Shown piece by piece: positions 16,515-25,875 of a DNA stretch of 64,000 nt. The DNA is from Roseovarius tolerans (lineage in GTDB: Bacteria > Pseudomonadota > Alphaproteobacteria > Rhodobacterales > Rhodobacteraceae), in the NCBI RefSeq assembly GCF_900109855.1, contig NZ_FOBO01000010.1, positions 1-64,000 on the forward strand, read 5' to 3'. The position numbers were made by a program, and so were the translations under genes. Every line of letters starts with the position of its first letter. The stretch's first letter is position 1. The notes beneath the pieces were generated by a model, which worked only from the letters and a program-made list of their open reading frames with translations, was not told where the DNA came from and did no database searches.

Positions 16515-18204
16515 AGTCGCCCCCGGGCTCTAACTGATGCACGATATCGGCGGCATCCGAAAGGCGGCTGTTATGGGTGATGGCGAGGATCGTCAACTGA
16601 TCCCGCAAGGCGCGTAGCGTCTCGATGATGGCCGCCTCGCTTTCGACGTCGAGTGCGCTTGTCGCCTCATCCAGGATCAGCAGCTTCGGGTCATTGATCA
16701 GGGCCCGCGCGATTGCGATGCGCTGCCGCTGCCCGCCGGAAAGCCGCCCGCCCCGTTCCCCGACCACGGTGTGAACCCCCTCGGGCAGGTCGCTGACGAA
16801 GCCCCAGGCCCCGGCCTTTTTCAAAACCTCTTCAACACGCGCCTGCGTCGCCTCTGGATCACCAAGCGTGACGTTGTGAGCGATCGTATCGTGCAGCAGC
16901 ACCGTCTCTTGCGGCACGTATCCCACCATCCGCCGCCAGGCCTTGAGATCAATCTGCTGAAACGGAACGCCATCAACGGTGATCTCGCCTGCGTCGGGCC
17001 GCAAGAGCCCGATCACAAGGTCGACGATCGTGGTCTTGCCCGATCCCGAGGGCCCCACGAGCGTCGTCATCTGGTGTGCGGGAATATCAAGATCGAGGCC
17101 GGAAATCACCGGGTGCCCATCGTAGGAAAAGCCGATGTCGCGCAGCACGAGACCTGATTTCAGAGCCGGTGCCACATGCCCGCCCAGATGTTCCAGCTCT
17201 TCCTGCGCGCGGCGGTTGGTTTCCATCAAAGACCAATACGCGCTCTCGCTCTGCGCAAGCTTCTGGTACTGCTTTTGAACCTTTCCGATGAAATTGAAGG
17301 CCCGCCCCAATGTCACCGCAAGAATGAGCACCGTTGCAAACTCCATGGAAAGCACACCCAACGCCATGTAAATCCCGAAGGCGATGACGATCACGAACAT
17401 CAGGTCCTGCCCGGAATTGAGCCCTGCACTTGCCAGAACCTGACGGCGCAATGCCTTGTTGAGGCGGTTGGTCTCGTGATGCAAAAGCTGATCGGCGAGG
17501 TTCTCGCGCGCCATCGCCTTGAGTGGCTTCACCGATTGCAGCGTATCTGTCAGATGCGACATCAGCGACACCATCAGATCGGTCTGCTTCTTGCCCGCCT
17601 TGCGGGTCACGCGTACCAGGAAATGCGACAGCCAGATGATCACCGTCCCGCCAACCAGCCCCAGCAGCGTCGCCTCCCAGGACACCAGAACGGCGACGGT
17701 GCCATATACCAGCGCCTGAATGAGAAACGTCAGCGCAGTCGCCCCATACATATAGGCGTCGGCCGAGCGTTGCGCCTCTGTTGCCAGCGCATTGGTTAGC
17801 CTGCCCGCAGGCTGATGCAGAAAAAAACGCCAACGGCTACGCATCATGTTGCGCAGGGTTTCCAGCCGCAGATCGGTGGCGATCTGCGCGGCGGTGTAGC
17901 CGACCTGACGCTGTGCCACCAAAAGCAGAATCGCCTTGAAGAAGGCGGCGACCACGATCACGATCAGCAACGCGCCGAGCGTGACCGGAATGCCCAGCCA
18001 TATCATGATGTCCATGACCGCCTGTTCCAATTCGCCCGGCGGCTCGGCTGTCGCCGCGTCTTCGCCGGAATAGAGTGCGATCTTGAGCATCGGAAGCAGC
18101 GCCGAGAGGCCCAGCCCCTCGGCCAGACCGGAAAAGAACAGCGCCAGGACCATGAGAAAACTGGCCATCGGATAGGCGCGAAAGAGATCGATCATCAGGC
18201 GCAT
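16501..18204 (-). CDS. MsbA-like ABC lipid exporter, fused permease and ATPase
   Basis: A 567-residue half-transporter: six predicted membrane helices in the first 300 residues, then an ATPase domain with Walker A GPSGSGKTT (about 385), Q-loop YVPQET, signature LSGGQRQR (about 488), Walker B LLILDEATSALD and switch ITHNSR. As a homodimer it would move an amphipathic substrate across the inner membrane. I chose ATG 18204 (MRLMIDLFRA); the frame is open to 18273. It is the last gene of the sphingolipid core operon, so it is the likely flippase for the finished lipid. The H-loop His is present as T-H-N. Confidence 0.85.
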   Translation of the reverse strand: MRLMIDLFRAYPMASFLMVLALFFSGLAEGLGLSALLPMLKIALYSGEDAATAEPPGELEQAVMDIMIWLGIPVTLGALLIVIVVAAFFKAILLLVAQRQVGYTAAQIATDLRLETLRNMMRSRWRFFLHQPAGRLTNALATEAQRSADAYMYGATALTFLIQALVYGTVAVLVSWEATLLGLVGGTVIIWLSHFLVRVTRKAGKKQTDLMVSLMSHLTDTLQSVKPLKAMARENLADQLLHHETNRLNKALRRQVLASAGLNSGQDLMFVIVIAFGIYMALGVLSMEFATVLILAVTLGRAFNFIGKVQKQYQKLAQSESAYWSLMETNRRAQEELEHLGGHVAPALKSGLVLRDIGFSYDGHPVISGLDLDIPAHQMTTLVGPSGSGKTTIVDLVIGLLRPDAGEITVDGVPFQQIDLKAWRRMVGYVPQETVLLHDTIAHNVTLGDPEATQARVEEVLKKAGAWGFVSDLPEGVHTVVGERGGRLSGGQRQRIAIARALINDPKLLILDEATSALDVESEAAIIETLRALRDQLTILAITHNSRLSDAADIVHQLEPGGDFKAG

Positions 18205-18334
18205 GGGTGGTCTTTCGTCAATTGGCCGGACATCTGACGCACGCGGTGCGCCAGTCTTGCGCGTCGGTAACACGAGATCAAAGCGACCGCCACTTTCACG
18301 CGCCTGCGCGGGGCATGAAACCGCGCGTCACGCC

Positions 18335-19291
18335 TCATCCTGCGTGCCCGCGTGCGATTGCCATGGTGGCACATCGACCTGTCTCCATGCGCTGATCCGC
18401 GCCCACGTGCCGGGCGCTCAATTCGACCTCCCAACCGTCAGCGCTCTGCGTGATCCGGTAGAGGTTGTAGGCTGCCGGTTCGTGATGCATCGACGAGGCC
18501 GACGGCACGCCGATCACCGGGGCCGGTCCGTCGCGCGTGGGCAAGCTCTGGTGATGGCTGCGGTGGCTATGGCCATGCAGGACCATCTCGACACCTTCAC
18601 GCTCAAGCAGCGCGCAGAACTCCACGTGATCGCGCAGGTGCTTGCGCGGTGACACCGTACCCAGAAGCGGCGGATGATGGATCATCATCAGGCGAAACAA
18701 TCCCTCCTCCCGCGTCTGGCGCAGGAGCGCGGCAAGTCGGTCACGTTGTGCGACCCCCACCTCTCCAACAGCGAACCCCGGCGGCGACACCACCGCGCTG
18801 GATATGCCGATCAGAGCAAGCGCACCACGGCGGCGCAACACCGGAAAGGCGCATGTCACATCGGCGCTTTCAGGTGCGGCATCGCCTTGCCAATAGGGCT
18901 GCCATTGCGCGGCGCCCTTGTCCCAGGACCCGGTCACCAGCGCCTCGTGATTGCCGGGAATCGTCATCACGCGGGCCGGATCGCCCAAGGCGTCCAGCCA
19001 GTGCCGCGCCGCGCGATACTCGCTATCGAGGCCGAGATTGGTCAGATCACCGCTGACCATGACCAGATCCGGCGCATGCTCCTGCATATCCGCGATGAGA
19101 CGCGCCAGGATTTCGGGGCGGTGGCGGCGGTGCCGCTTGGTGCGCCAGGACAGCAGCCCGAGAAGGCGCTTGTTCAGCACCTCGCGCAACGGCACCGTCA
19201 CCGGCAAAGGCAGATGCGGGTCCGAAATATGCGCGAGCGTCACCCCTGCGGGTGTGTTGCTTTCGGGTCCCTGCATTGCCATCGCCACCAT
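18335..19291 (-). CDS. calcineurin-like metallophosphoesterase
   Basis: A 318-residue metallophosphoesterase with the full two-metal motif set: D24-P-H26, GDLTN (81-85), GNHE (113-116), HHPP in the middle and HGHSH at about 240. The family cleaves phosphomonoesters, phosphodiesters or pyrophosphates. No signal peptide is evident, so it probably acts in the cytoplasm. It sits between the Spt and ABC transporter genes on the same strand. A phosphatase or pyrophosphatase step on a sphingolipid phosphate or CDP-lipid, comparable to LpxH in lipid A synthesis, is the simplest reading of the context. Confidence 0.8.
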   Translation of the reverse strand: MVAMAMQGPESNTPAGVTLAHISDPHLPLPVTVPLREVLNKRLLGLLSWRTKRHRRHRPEILARLIADMQEHAPDLVMVSGDLTNLGLDSEYRAARHWLDALGDPARVMTIPGNHEALVTGSWDKGAAQWQPYWQGDAAPESADVTCAFPVLRRRGALALIGISSAVVSPPGFAVGEVGVAQRDRLAALLRQTREEGLFRLMMIHHPPLLGTVSPRKHLRDHVEFCALLEREGVEMVLHGHSHRSHHQSLPTRDGPAPVIGVPSASSMHHEPAAYNLYRITQSADGWEVELSARHVGADQRMETGRCATMAIARGHAG

Positions 19292-19333
19292 TTCCGAAAC
19301 GGGTCCCGCGCGCCGGGCGCGCGGGCCGGATGC

Positions 19334-20542
19334 CTAATGCGCGCTTGCGCCGACGGCTCTGTCCGATCCGGCACTGGCCGCTTTGAACGCGCTCAGAATG
19401 GCGTCGATCTGCTCAAAGCTGTGCGCGGCGCTCAGGCTGCACCGCAAGAGTGCCGCAGAGTCCGGCGCTGCGGGCGGCAGGACCAGGTTGACATAGACCC
19501 CCTCGTCGAGCAGCGCGTTCCAGAGCCGCGCGCCCTCTTCCTTGGAGGGCACGCGCACCGCGATCACCGGGCTGACGGTCGAGGCAAGCTCATAGCCCAG
19601 CCCCTTGAGCCCATCATAGAGCCGATTGGCATTGGCCCAGAGCTTGTCCTTGATCTCGGGGCGGGTGCGGATCGCGCGCAACGCGGCGTCGGCGGCGGCG
19701 ATATTGGCCGGGCTTGACGACGCGGTGAAGATATAGGGGCGGCTGCCATACCGCAAAAGCTGCATCTCGGGGTGGCGGCTCACACAGAAACCACCGAGCG
19801 AGGCGAGGCTCTTGCTGAACGTGCCGGTGATGAAATCGACCTGATCGAGAATGCCCGCCTCTTCGCAAAGGCCAAGGCCTCTTTCGCCGTAAACGCCGAA
19901 GGAATGCGCCTCATCGACCATGAACCATGCGCCGTATTCCTTGGCCACGGCACACAGATCGGCCAGCGGGGCAATATCGCCCAGCATGCTGTAAAGACCC
20001 TCGGCGATGACCAGCGCACCCTCGGCGTCGCCGCCAAGACGGCGCAGGCGCTTGCGCAGGTCTTCGGGGTCATTGTGCCGGAACGCGAGGAAATCGGCGC
20101 CGCTGATCCGGCAACCGTCATAAATACAGGCATGGCTGTGACTATCGAGCACGACCTTGTCGCCCGGGCGCAGGATGGCCATCAAGAGGCCCAGATTGGT
20201 CTGGTAACCGGTCGAGAAGATCATCGCCGACGGCACGTCGTAGAACTCCGCGAAGTCGCGTTCCAGCGCCGCGTGACCGGCAAAGCTGCCATTGGCCATG
20301 CGCGACCCGGTGGTGCCGCTGCCCTGCTCATGCATCGCGGCGCAGGCTGCATCGAGCAACTCGGGCTCGAAGGTCAGGCCAAGATAGTTGTTGGTACCCA
20401 CAAGGATTGTGCGCTTACCCGCGATCAGCGCCTCGGTAGGCGACAGGATCTTTTCCATGACGATCCTGCTGGGATCGGCCTCGACGGCCCCCAGCGAATC
20501 CCGAATATGCGCAAGTTCGGCGAAGCGGTCTGAAATACTCAT
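19334..20542 (-). CDS. spt: serine palmitoyltransferase-like PLP enzyme
   Basis: A 402-residue alpha-oxoamine synthase (class II PLP aminotransferase fold). The enzyme would condense serine with a long acyl thioester to give 3-ketosphinganine. The PLP lysine is K244 in TFSKSLASLGG, D210 and H213 lie in VDEAHSFGVYG, and the ring-stacking histidine is in DSHSHACIYDG (H137). The family also includes KBL, BioF and ALAS, but the dedicated ACP gene overlapping its start (ATGA) and the acyl-ACP ligase and CerR-like genes upstream match the bacterial Spt context known from Caulobacter and Sphingomonas. Confidence 0.85.
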   Translation of the reverse strand: MSISDRFAELAHIRDSLGAVEADPSRIVMEKILSPTEALIAGKRTILVGTNNYLGLTFEPELLDAACAAMHEQGSGTTGSRMANGSFAGHAALERDFAEFYDVPSAMIFSTGYQTNLGLLMAILRPGDKVVLDSHSHACIYDGCRISGADFLAFRHNDPEDLRKRLRRLGGDAEGALVIAEGLYSMLGDIAPLADLCAVAKEYGAWFMVDEAHSFGVYGERGLGLCEEAGILDQVDFITGTFSKSLASLGGFCVSRHPEMQLLRYGSRPYIFTASSSPANIAAADAALRAIRTRPEIKDKLWANANRLYDGLKGLGYELASTVSPVIAVRVPSKEEGARLWNALLDEGVYVNLVLPPAAPDSAALLRCSLSAAHSFEQIDAILSAFKAASAGSDRAVGASAH

Positions 20543-20805
20543 GGTCTGTTCTCAACCAGTTGCTTGATTTGATTGGCAAGATCCTGAACCGTATTGACGT
20601 TGGCCATCATGTTCAACGGAAAGCTGACGTCGAACGTGTCCTCGATTTCCATCAGCAGCTCCATCATGTTGACCGAGTCGATGTTCATGTCAGCGGCAAG
20701 GTCGGTCTGTGCGTTCAGCTCGTCCGATTTGGTGGGAAACCGCGCCAGATGCGTCAGCAGCGTCTGCATGATTTCCTGGTCTAGGTCTTGGGTCTCATGT
20801 GACAT
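20539..20805 (-). CDS. dedicated acyl carrier protein
   Basis: An 88-residue acidic acyl carrier protein starting at ATG 20805, 11 bases after the reductase stop. The phosphopantetheine serine is S44 in NIDSVNMMEL, with DSV in place of the usual DSL of the housekeeping AcpP. Its stop overlaps the spt start, so the two are translationally coupled. It would be loaded by the ligase at 21755 and hand its acyl chain to the Spt-like enzyme. The frame is open further upstream but that part overlaps the reductase gene. Confidence 0.85.
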   Translation of the reverse strand: MSHETQDLDQEIMQTLLTHLARFPTKSDELNAQTDLAADMNIDSVNMMELLMEIEDTFDVSFPLNMMANVNTVQDLANQIKQLVENRP

Positions 20806-20816
20806 TCGATTTACCT

Positions 20817-21758
20817 TCACAAGGGTTTCACAGTGCGTCCCGGCAAGAGCGGAGACAGACCGTCCTGCAGAGAGATATTCGGCTGCCAGCCGGTGGCCAG
20901 TGTTATTTCCGTGTTGTCGCACACCCAGTCAGGGTGACGAAGCTCGTTGATCTTGCCGGGCGTCATCATCGGCAGGTAGCCGAAGAGACGGGCCGCTAGC
21001 AGATTTATCGCGGCAACGGATCGCAGTACGCCCTCGGGCAGCTTCAGGTGCCAGCCGCGACCCCGACCTGCCACGCTCTCGACGATCGTCGCGATCTCTT
21101 CCCAGCTGTATCCGGCATCGTGACCATCGTGGAGTTCATAAGTACCCTGCGCCGGGCTGTCCAGAAGTTTGACCGCGGCGTTCGCCAGGTCGTTGACATG
21201 CAAGAGCGAGGCACGCGCCCCCACGACCCCCGGCATCGGCACGACCCCACGCGCCATCAATTGCAAGAGCGGCAAAAGCTCTTTGTCGCCGGGTCCGTAG
21301 ATCGCTGGGGGGCGCAGAACCGCGCAGCGCAGCTCACTGCCTTCGGCGACCTCTGCCAGCATCGCCTCGCCCGCCCGCTTGCTTGCCGCATAGGGGGACA
21401 GCGCGGGCTCACGCGCGGCTAATGACGAGACCAGGACAAAGCGCGCGACTGATGAACTTTCCCGCGCCACGCTGGCAACACGCGCGACGCCCTCGGCGTT
21501 GACGGGCATGAAATCCGCGTCATCGCGGCCACGTACACGCCCGGCGAGATGGATGATCGAACCGGCCCCATCCATAAGATCTCCGAGCGCCGCCGCGTCA
21601 GAAAGCCCCCCTGTCACGGTCACCAGATCAGGGTGACTGATCGCAATAGCTTGCCGGTGCACCAGCGCCCTGACCGGACGCCCGCACGCAAGCAGATGTG
21701 CGACAAGGGCCTGCCCGACAAAGCCTGACGCACCGGTCACGGCAACGGCTGTGCTCAT
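20817..21758 (-). CDS. NAD(P)-dependent epimerase/reductase, CerR-like
   Basis: A 313-residue extended SDR protein. The dinucleotide-binding motif is TGASGFVG (8-15) and the active site has S111/S112, Y123 and K127 (YAASK). In Caulobacter an SDR-type protein (CerR) encoded with Spt reduces the 3-keto group during ceramide synthesis; position between ligase and ACP genes here makes that the best assignment. The start overlaps the ligase stop (ATGA at 21755-21758). An isomerase of nucleotide sugars is the usual alternative for this fold. Confidence 0.75.
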   Translation of the reverse strand: MSTAVAVTGASGFVGQALVAHLLACGRPVRALVHRQAIAISHPDLVTVTGGLSDAAALGDLMDGAGSIIHLAGRVRGRDDADFMPVNAEGVARVASVARESSSVARFVLVSSLAAREPALSPYAASKRAGEAMLAEVAEGSELRCAVLRPPAIYGPGDKELLPLLQLMARGVVPMPGVVGARASLLHVNDLANAAVKLLDSPAQGTYELHDGHDAGYSWEEIATIVESVAGRGRGWHLKLPEGVLRSVAAINLLAARLFGYLPMMTPGKINELRHPDWVCDNTEITLATGWQPNISLQDGLSPLLPGRTVKPL

Positions 21759-23560
21759 GCGATATTACGGATCGGTGCCCTGTCGTGATCCACCGGCGCG
21801 GTGTCGATGGCCTCGGGTTTGACCTCCACTCCCGCTGCACGTCGCCGCCCAAGGAAATCGAGCCGCGCCCGCGCCCGCGCCAGCTTGCCCGACGAGGTAC
21901 GTGGCAAGGTGCGGGTGGGAACCAGTTCGATGATGCAGTCGATCCCGTATTCCGAACGCACCAGCGACGCGATGGTCTTGACCAGACGCGCGCGCTTGAT
22001 CTCGTCACGCTCGCGGCATTGCACCACAAGAACAGCGGTCTCCTGCTGATCCTTCTCCGACGGCACCGAGAACGCGGCGGCGTCGGTGTAGTTCACACCG
22101 GGCTGCGTCTTGGCGATGTATTCCAGATCCTCTGGCCAGATATTGCGGCCATGAATGATGATCATGTCCTTCTTGCGCCCGGTCACGAACAGACGGCCAT
22201 CGGCCATGTACCCGATGTCCCCGGTATTGAGCCAACCATCCGCGCTCAGCGTCTCGCGCGTCATCGCCTCTTCGCGGAAGTAGCGGCTCATCACGCTGGG
22301 GCCGCGCAGGTGGACAACACCGGCACGACGCTCGGGCAGGTCGTTGCCATCCTCGTCGCGGATCGCGATGTCGAAGCTGGGCAGCAATGCGCCACAATCG
22401 ACGTAGCGCGCGACGCGGCGCTTTTCCTTCAGAGCCGCTTCGGGGTTGAGAGGCTCTGCCACATTCTCATGCTGCATGTTCTCGGCATCGACGTAGTCGA
22501 TCTTGAGTTCCTCATCCAACCCGGCAAAGCTGATACCAAGCGAGCATTCGGCCATGCCGTAGCACGGCAGGAACGCGGTCGACTTGAACCCGGCAGGCGC
22601 CAGCGCCTCTGCAAAGCGTTGCAGCGGCTCGGGATTGATCATCTCGGCGCCCACGCAGGCAACGCGCAGCGCGCTCAGGTCCCACTTTTCAGCATCGCTC
22701 GGGCGCACCCGCATCGCGGCCAGATCATAGCCGAACGGAGGGCCGGAGGTGATCGTGGTGCGGTTGGCCGACATCATTTCCAACCACTTGCGCGGCCGCA
22801 TCGCGAAATCCTGGGTGCCAAGAAAATCCACCGACCGTTGCGTCGCCATCGGCATCATGATGAAGGCGACAAGGCCCATGTCATGATAGAATGGCAGCCA
22901 CGAACCGAACCGATCCTCGGGTGTCATCTTCAGGCCGTGGGTCGACATGTCCTGGATATTCGCCAGCACGGTGGCCTGATCAATCACGACACCACGCGGG
23001 AAACGGGTGCTACCTGATGTGTACTGGATATAGGCGATACTGTCGGGGGCGATCTCTGGCAGGTCCTGCGAGGCCGAAACCAACTCATCATAATCTTCGG
23101 GCGTGCCGACAAAGGTCAGGTCGATATCGGCCTTCGCTTCTTCGAGGAATGGCATCCATTCCGCGGGGGCCATCGCCACCGAAGCGCCGCAATTCTCGAT
23201 CAGGCCGCGCAGTTGTGCAACATAGCCCGCGTGACCACCGATATGCATCGTGGCAGGCAGCGGCACGGGCACCAGCCCGGCATATTGGCAGGCCCAGAAA
23301 AACCGCACGAAATGCAGTGACGTCTCTGCAACGAGCGCGACCCGCGCTCCGGGCTCTAGGCCCAGTCCCAGCAGGCGACGCGCAAGCGCGATGGCGTCTT
23401 GCTGAAGGTCGGCATATGTCGAACTGGCATAGACTTCGCCCCTGGCGTTGTAGAAGTTGACGCCGGTCGTCCCCTGCGCGGCATAGTCGAGTGCCTCTTT
23501 CAGAGTCGGGAAGTCTGCCCGTCGCAAAGCGAGGGCGTGCGAACTGCCTGTCGCCTGCAT
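21755..23560 (-). CDS. fatty acyl-AMP ligase / acyl-ACP synthetase
   Basis: A 601-residue ANL-superfamily enzyme of the FAAL type. The AMP-binding motif is YTSGSTRFPRG (180-190), SWLPFYHDMGLV is the FAAL hallmark, and DGWLNTGDIGY and GRKKDMIIIHGRN mark the hinge to the C-terminal domain. It would activate a fatty acid with ATP and load it on the ACP encoded two genes downstream. It is the first gene of the six-gene minus-strand unit that runs to the ABC exporter, so its promoter should lie in 23561-23700. Confidence 0.85.
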   Translation of the reverse strand: MQATGSSHALALRRADFPTLKEALDYAAQGTTGVNFYNARGEVYASSTYADLQQDAIALARRLLGLGLEPGARVALVAETSLHFVRFFWACQYAGLVPVPLPATMHIGGHAGYVAQLRGLIENCGASVAMAPAEWMPFLEEAKADIDLTFVGTPEDYDELVSASQDLPEIAPDSIAYIQYTSGSTRFPRGVVIDQATVLANIQDMSTHGLKMTPEDRFGSWLPFYHDMGLVAFIMMPMATQRSVDFLGTQDFAMRPRKWLEMMSANRTTITSGPPFGYDLAAMRVRPSDAEKWDLSALRVACVGAEMINPEPLQRFAEALAPAGFKSTAFLPCYGMAECSLGISFAGLDEELKIDYVDAENMQHENVAEPLNPEAALKEKRRVARYVDCGALLPSFDIAIRDEDGNDLPERRAGVVHLRGPSVMSRYFREEAMTRETLSADGWLNTGDIGYMADGRLFVTGRKKDMIIIHGRNIWPEDLEYIAKTQPGVNYTDAAAFSVPSEKDQQETAVLVVQCRERDEIKRARLVKTIASLVRSEYGIDCIIELVPTRTLPRTSSGKLARARARLDFLGRRRAAGVEVKPEAIDTAPVDHDRAPIRNIA

Positions 23561-24385
23561 CTCAATTATCCTTGTTTGGTTTCCGAATATCTTCGGTTCT
23601 CACGTCATAACACCAAGTGTATCGCATGTGGCGTTCTACTGGCACAAGCCGAGGTTTCAGGTCAAGTCAGGGCCAACGGGCTCAATCGGGCCGGGCGCGT
23701 CACGAAAAAGCCGCGAAACCAGCACGCAGCAGGCGATCGGGCACGGTGCCGAACTGTCGGCCGCTGCTCCGCCTTCCGAGCGGGCGCATGCGAATGCCAC
23801 GACCACGCCCCCGAAACGCAAACCTGATGCCCCCTGGCCCACCGGATCATGCACCTTTCCACCGCGTGCGGCACCATCAGCGTGACCCGCGAAACGCGTG
23901 TTTCCAGTAGTATACCCCGCCACAAAGAAATCATATATTGTATTATATTACAGTTACTTAATCCGGCTCAACAGGCGGCTTCCCGGGACCACCAAAGCAG
24001 GGGCAATCTTGTAAAATTGCCAGTGACCATCAGGCCCTGCGCCGCCACCGTCAAAGCCGCGTCCAGTTGCGATGGAAATCCGCATGGCGGGCCATAACGG
24101 CACCGTTCAGGACAACACCCGACAGCCCCGCCCAACACCCAGCATCGCGCGCCGTGGGCGCATGCCTAAACCCTCCGATATTGCCGCCAAAAGACATCGG
24201 CAACATCTTGCAGTTTATGTAACAAATGGTTTCCAACCCGTAACATGATCACGAGCGGGCGCAGCATACTCACCATATCTTACAGAATGTTATCGAAGAT
24301 TTGGGAGGTGCCGGGCGAGCTGACACCCGGGCACCATCCCTTCCAGCCGCAACGTCGGATCGGCATTGATCTCAGCACGGTTCAA
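23561..24385. other. 825-base gap without a recognised gene
   Basis: This is the longest gene-free stretch in the window, upstream of the sphingolipid core operon and downstream of the quinone reductase gene. Short open frames overlap each other on both strands without family matches. An AT-rich block at about 23925-23965 (ATCATATATTGTATTATATT) and another at 24210-24295 stand out against the GC-rich background and could be promoter or regulatory DNA, or relics of acquired sequence. Confidence 0.5.
24307..24335. terminator. hairpin downstream of the quinone reductase gene
   Basis: GGTGCCGGG (24307-24315) pairs with CCCGGGCACC (24326-24335) with one bulged base. It lies about 50 bases beyond the stop of the minus-strand gene ending at 24386. 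No T-tract follows, so termination is only possible, not shown. Confidence 0.3.
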
Positions 24386-25360
24386 TCAAAGCGTCAGGAT
24401 CGTCGATCCGGTGGTTAGCCGCCCTTCGAGCGCGCGATGCGCCTCGGTGATCTCCTCGAGCGGAAAGGTCTGCCCGATATTGACGTTGATCGCCCCGCTC
24501 TCGACCTTGTCGAAGAGATGCTGCGCCATGTTCTGACAGCGCGCATGATCGGCAAGGAAGGTGAACAGCGTGGTCCGCGTAAGTTTCAGCGATCCCTTGG
24601 CAGCGAGCGTCAAAAGGCTCACCGGCTCGACCGGACCCGAGGCATTCCCGAAGGACATCATCATCCCGAGCGGCTTGAGACAATCAAGCGAGCGCTCGAA
24701 CGTATCCTTGCCGACGCCGTCCATCACCACATCGACACCTACGCCATCGGTCAGCGCCTTGACCTCGGCCACGAAATCCTTGTCGCGATAGTTGATGCAG
24801 GCCGAGGCGCCGTTATCGAGTGCAAGCTGACATTTCTCGTCTGTTCCCGCAGTTCCGATCAACCTGATCCCCTCAGAGCGCGCCCACTGACAGGCCAGAA
24901 GGCCCACGCCGCCGGCGGCGGCATGAAAGAGCACGGTCTGCCCTGTCTCCAGTGGCCAAACCCGGTGAAAAAGATATTCGACCGTCATCCCCTGCAACAT
25001 GATCGAAGCCGCGTCCTCGAACGAAATGCCATCCGGCAGCGGGCAGACCTGTGCAGCGGGCATGACCCGCGCCTCGCAATAGGCCCCCGGCGGGGTCGCG
25101 GCATAGGCGGCGCGGTCGCCTTCCTTGAGATGGGTGACGCCCTCGCCCACGGCCTCGACAACACCTGCGGCCTCCATTCCCAGCGCATGCGGCAGGGTAA
25201 GCGGATAGAGACCGGTGCGCTGATAAACATCGATGAAATTCAGACCGCAGGCCTTGTGCCGAATGCGGATTTCGCCCGGTCCCGGTTCACCTACCTTGCG
25301 ATCAACGAGTTTGAGTGCCTCGGGGCCGCCTGCCTCTTCGATAATAACCGTGCGCGCCAT
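24386..25360 (-). CDS. NADPH:quinone oxidoreductase (zeta-crystallin type)
   Basis: A 324-residue medium-chain reductase. The N-terminal GroES-like domain includes GLNFIDVYQRTGLYPLTLP and the NADPH-binding fold has HAAAGGVGLLACQWA. The zinc-ligand cysteines of true alcohol dehydrogenases are absent, as in the QOR group, which reduces quinones by one or two electrons. Length is normal for the family. It stands alone between a long gap and a short hypothetical gene, with no sign of an operon. Confidence 0.85.
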   Translation of the reverse strand: MARTVIIEEAGGPEALKLVDRKVGEPGPGEIRIRHKACGLNFIDVYQRTGLYPLTLPHALGMEAAGVVEAVGEGVTHLKEGDRAAYAATPPGAYCEARVMPAAQVCPLPDGISFEDAASIMLQGMTVEYLFHRVWPLETGQTVLFHAAAGGVGLLACQWARSEGIRLIGTAGTDEKCQLALDNGASACINYRDKDFVAEVKALTDGVGVDVVMDGVGKDTFERSLDCLKPLGMMMSFGNASGPVEPVSLLTLAAKGSLKLTRTTLFTFLADHARCQNMAQHLFDKVESGAINVNIGQTFPLEEITEAHRALEGRLTTGSTILTL

Positions 25361-25498
25361 GACGTCAGCCCTCCCTTTTCCTGTCGCTGCTACCTTGTCG
25401 GGGAGATAAGTTCACTTTTCTCCGAAAGGCAATGGCAGAGCGGGTGGCGATCCTCAGGCAGGACTGCCGGCCATGTCTGGGGCCGACCGTATAATGGC

Positions 25499-25765
25499 TT
25501 AGTGACGACGCAGTTTCCGGATCGCGTCAAGTTCGGCGCTGCTGACGCCGGTGGTCTGTGCGATGCTGTCATGGCTCTGGCCAAGACGCGCCATGTCCAC
25601 CGCCTGTTCGATCATGCGGTCGCTGACCAGCCAGTCGAAATCCCGGCGCATCTCGTCCATGCGATCCGACAGGGTGCCCGCAATCGCGCGCACGCGGCGA
25701 TGATCAGCCGCGAACGCACCCTGATCTGATCCGCACCGCCCTCCCTCACGGCGCACCCGTCGCAT
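25499..25765 (-). CDS. small hypothetical protein, possible
   Basis: An 88-codon frame whose C-terminal part looks like a real small protein: DRMIEQAVDMARLGQSHDSIA followed by TTGVSSAELDAIRKLRRH resembles a helix-turn-helix (resolvase/Hin-like tail). The first 30 codons look less convincing and an internal ATG within RMDEMRRDF may be the true start. I do not recognise a family. The rest of the 515-base gap between the quinone reductase and exchanger genes shows no other gene. Confidence 0.4.
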   Translation of the reverse strand: MRRVRREGGRCGSDQGAFAADHRRVRAIAGTLSDRMDEMRRDFDWLVSDRMIEQAVDMARLGQSHDSIAQTTGVSSAELDAIRKLRRH

Positions 25766-25875
25766 CGACGATCTTCAAGCCAATGCACAAGGATGATACG
25801 CTGAGCATGGAACCGGCTGCTTCGAGAATGCCGGACAGGCTCGCCCATGCTTGAGACGGAAAAGGACCGCGCCCG

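Noticed and set aside
19334..20542. Reading the PLP enzyme as 8-amino-7-oxononanoate synthase (BioF) or KBL
   Set aside because: The fold is shared, but the operon has a dedicated ACP, acyl-AMP ligase and CerR-like reductase and no biotin or threonine genes, which favours Spt.
21698..23017. A 439-codon open frame on the plus strand
   Set aside because: Antisense to the acyl-AMP ligase gene, whose motifs are convincing.
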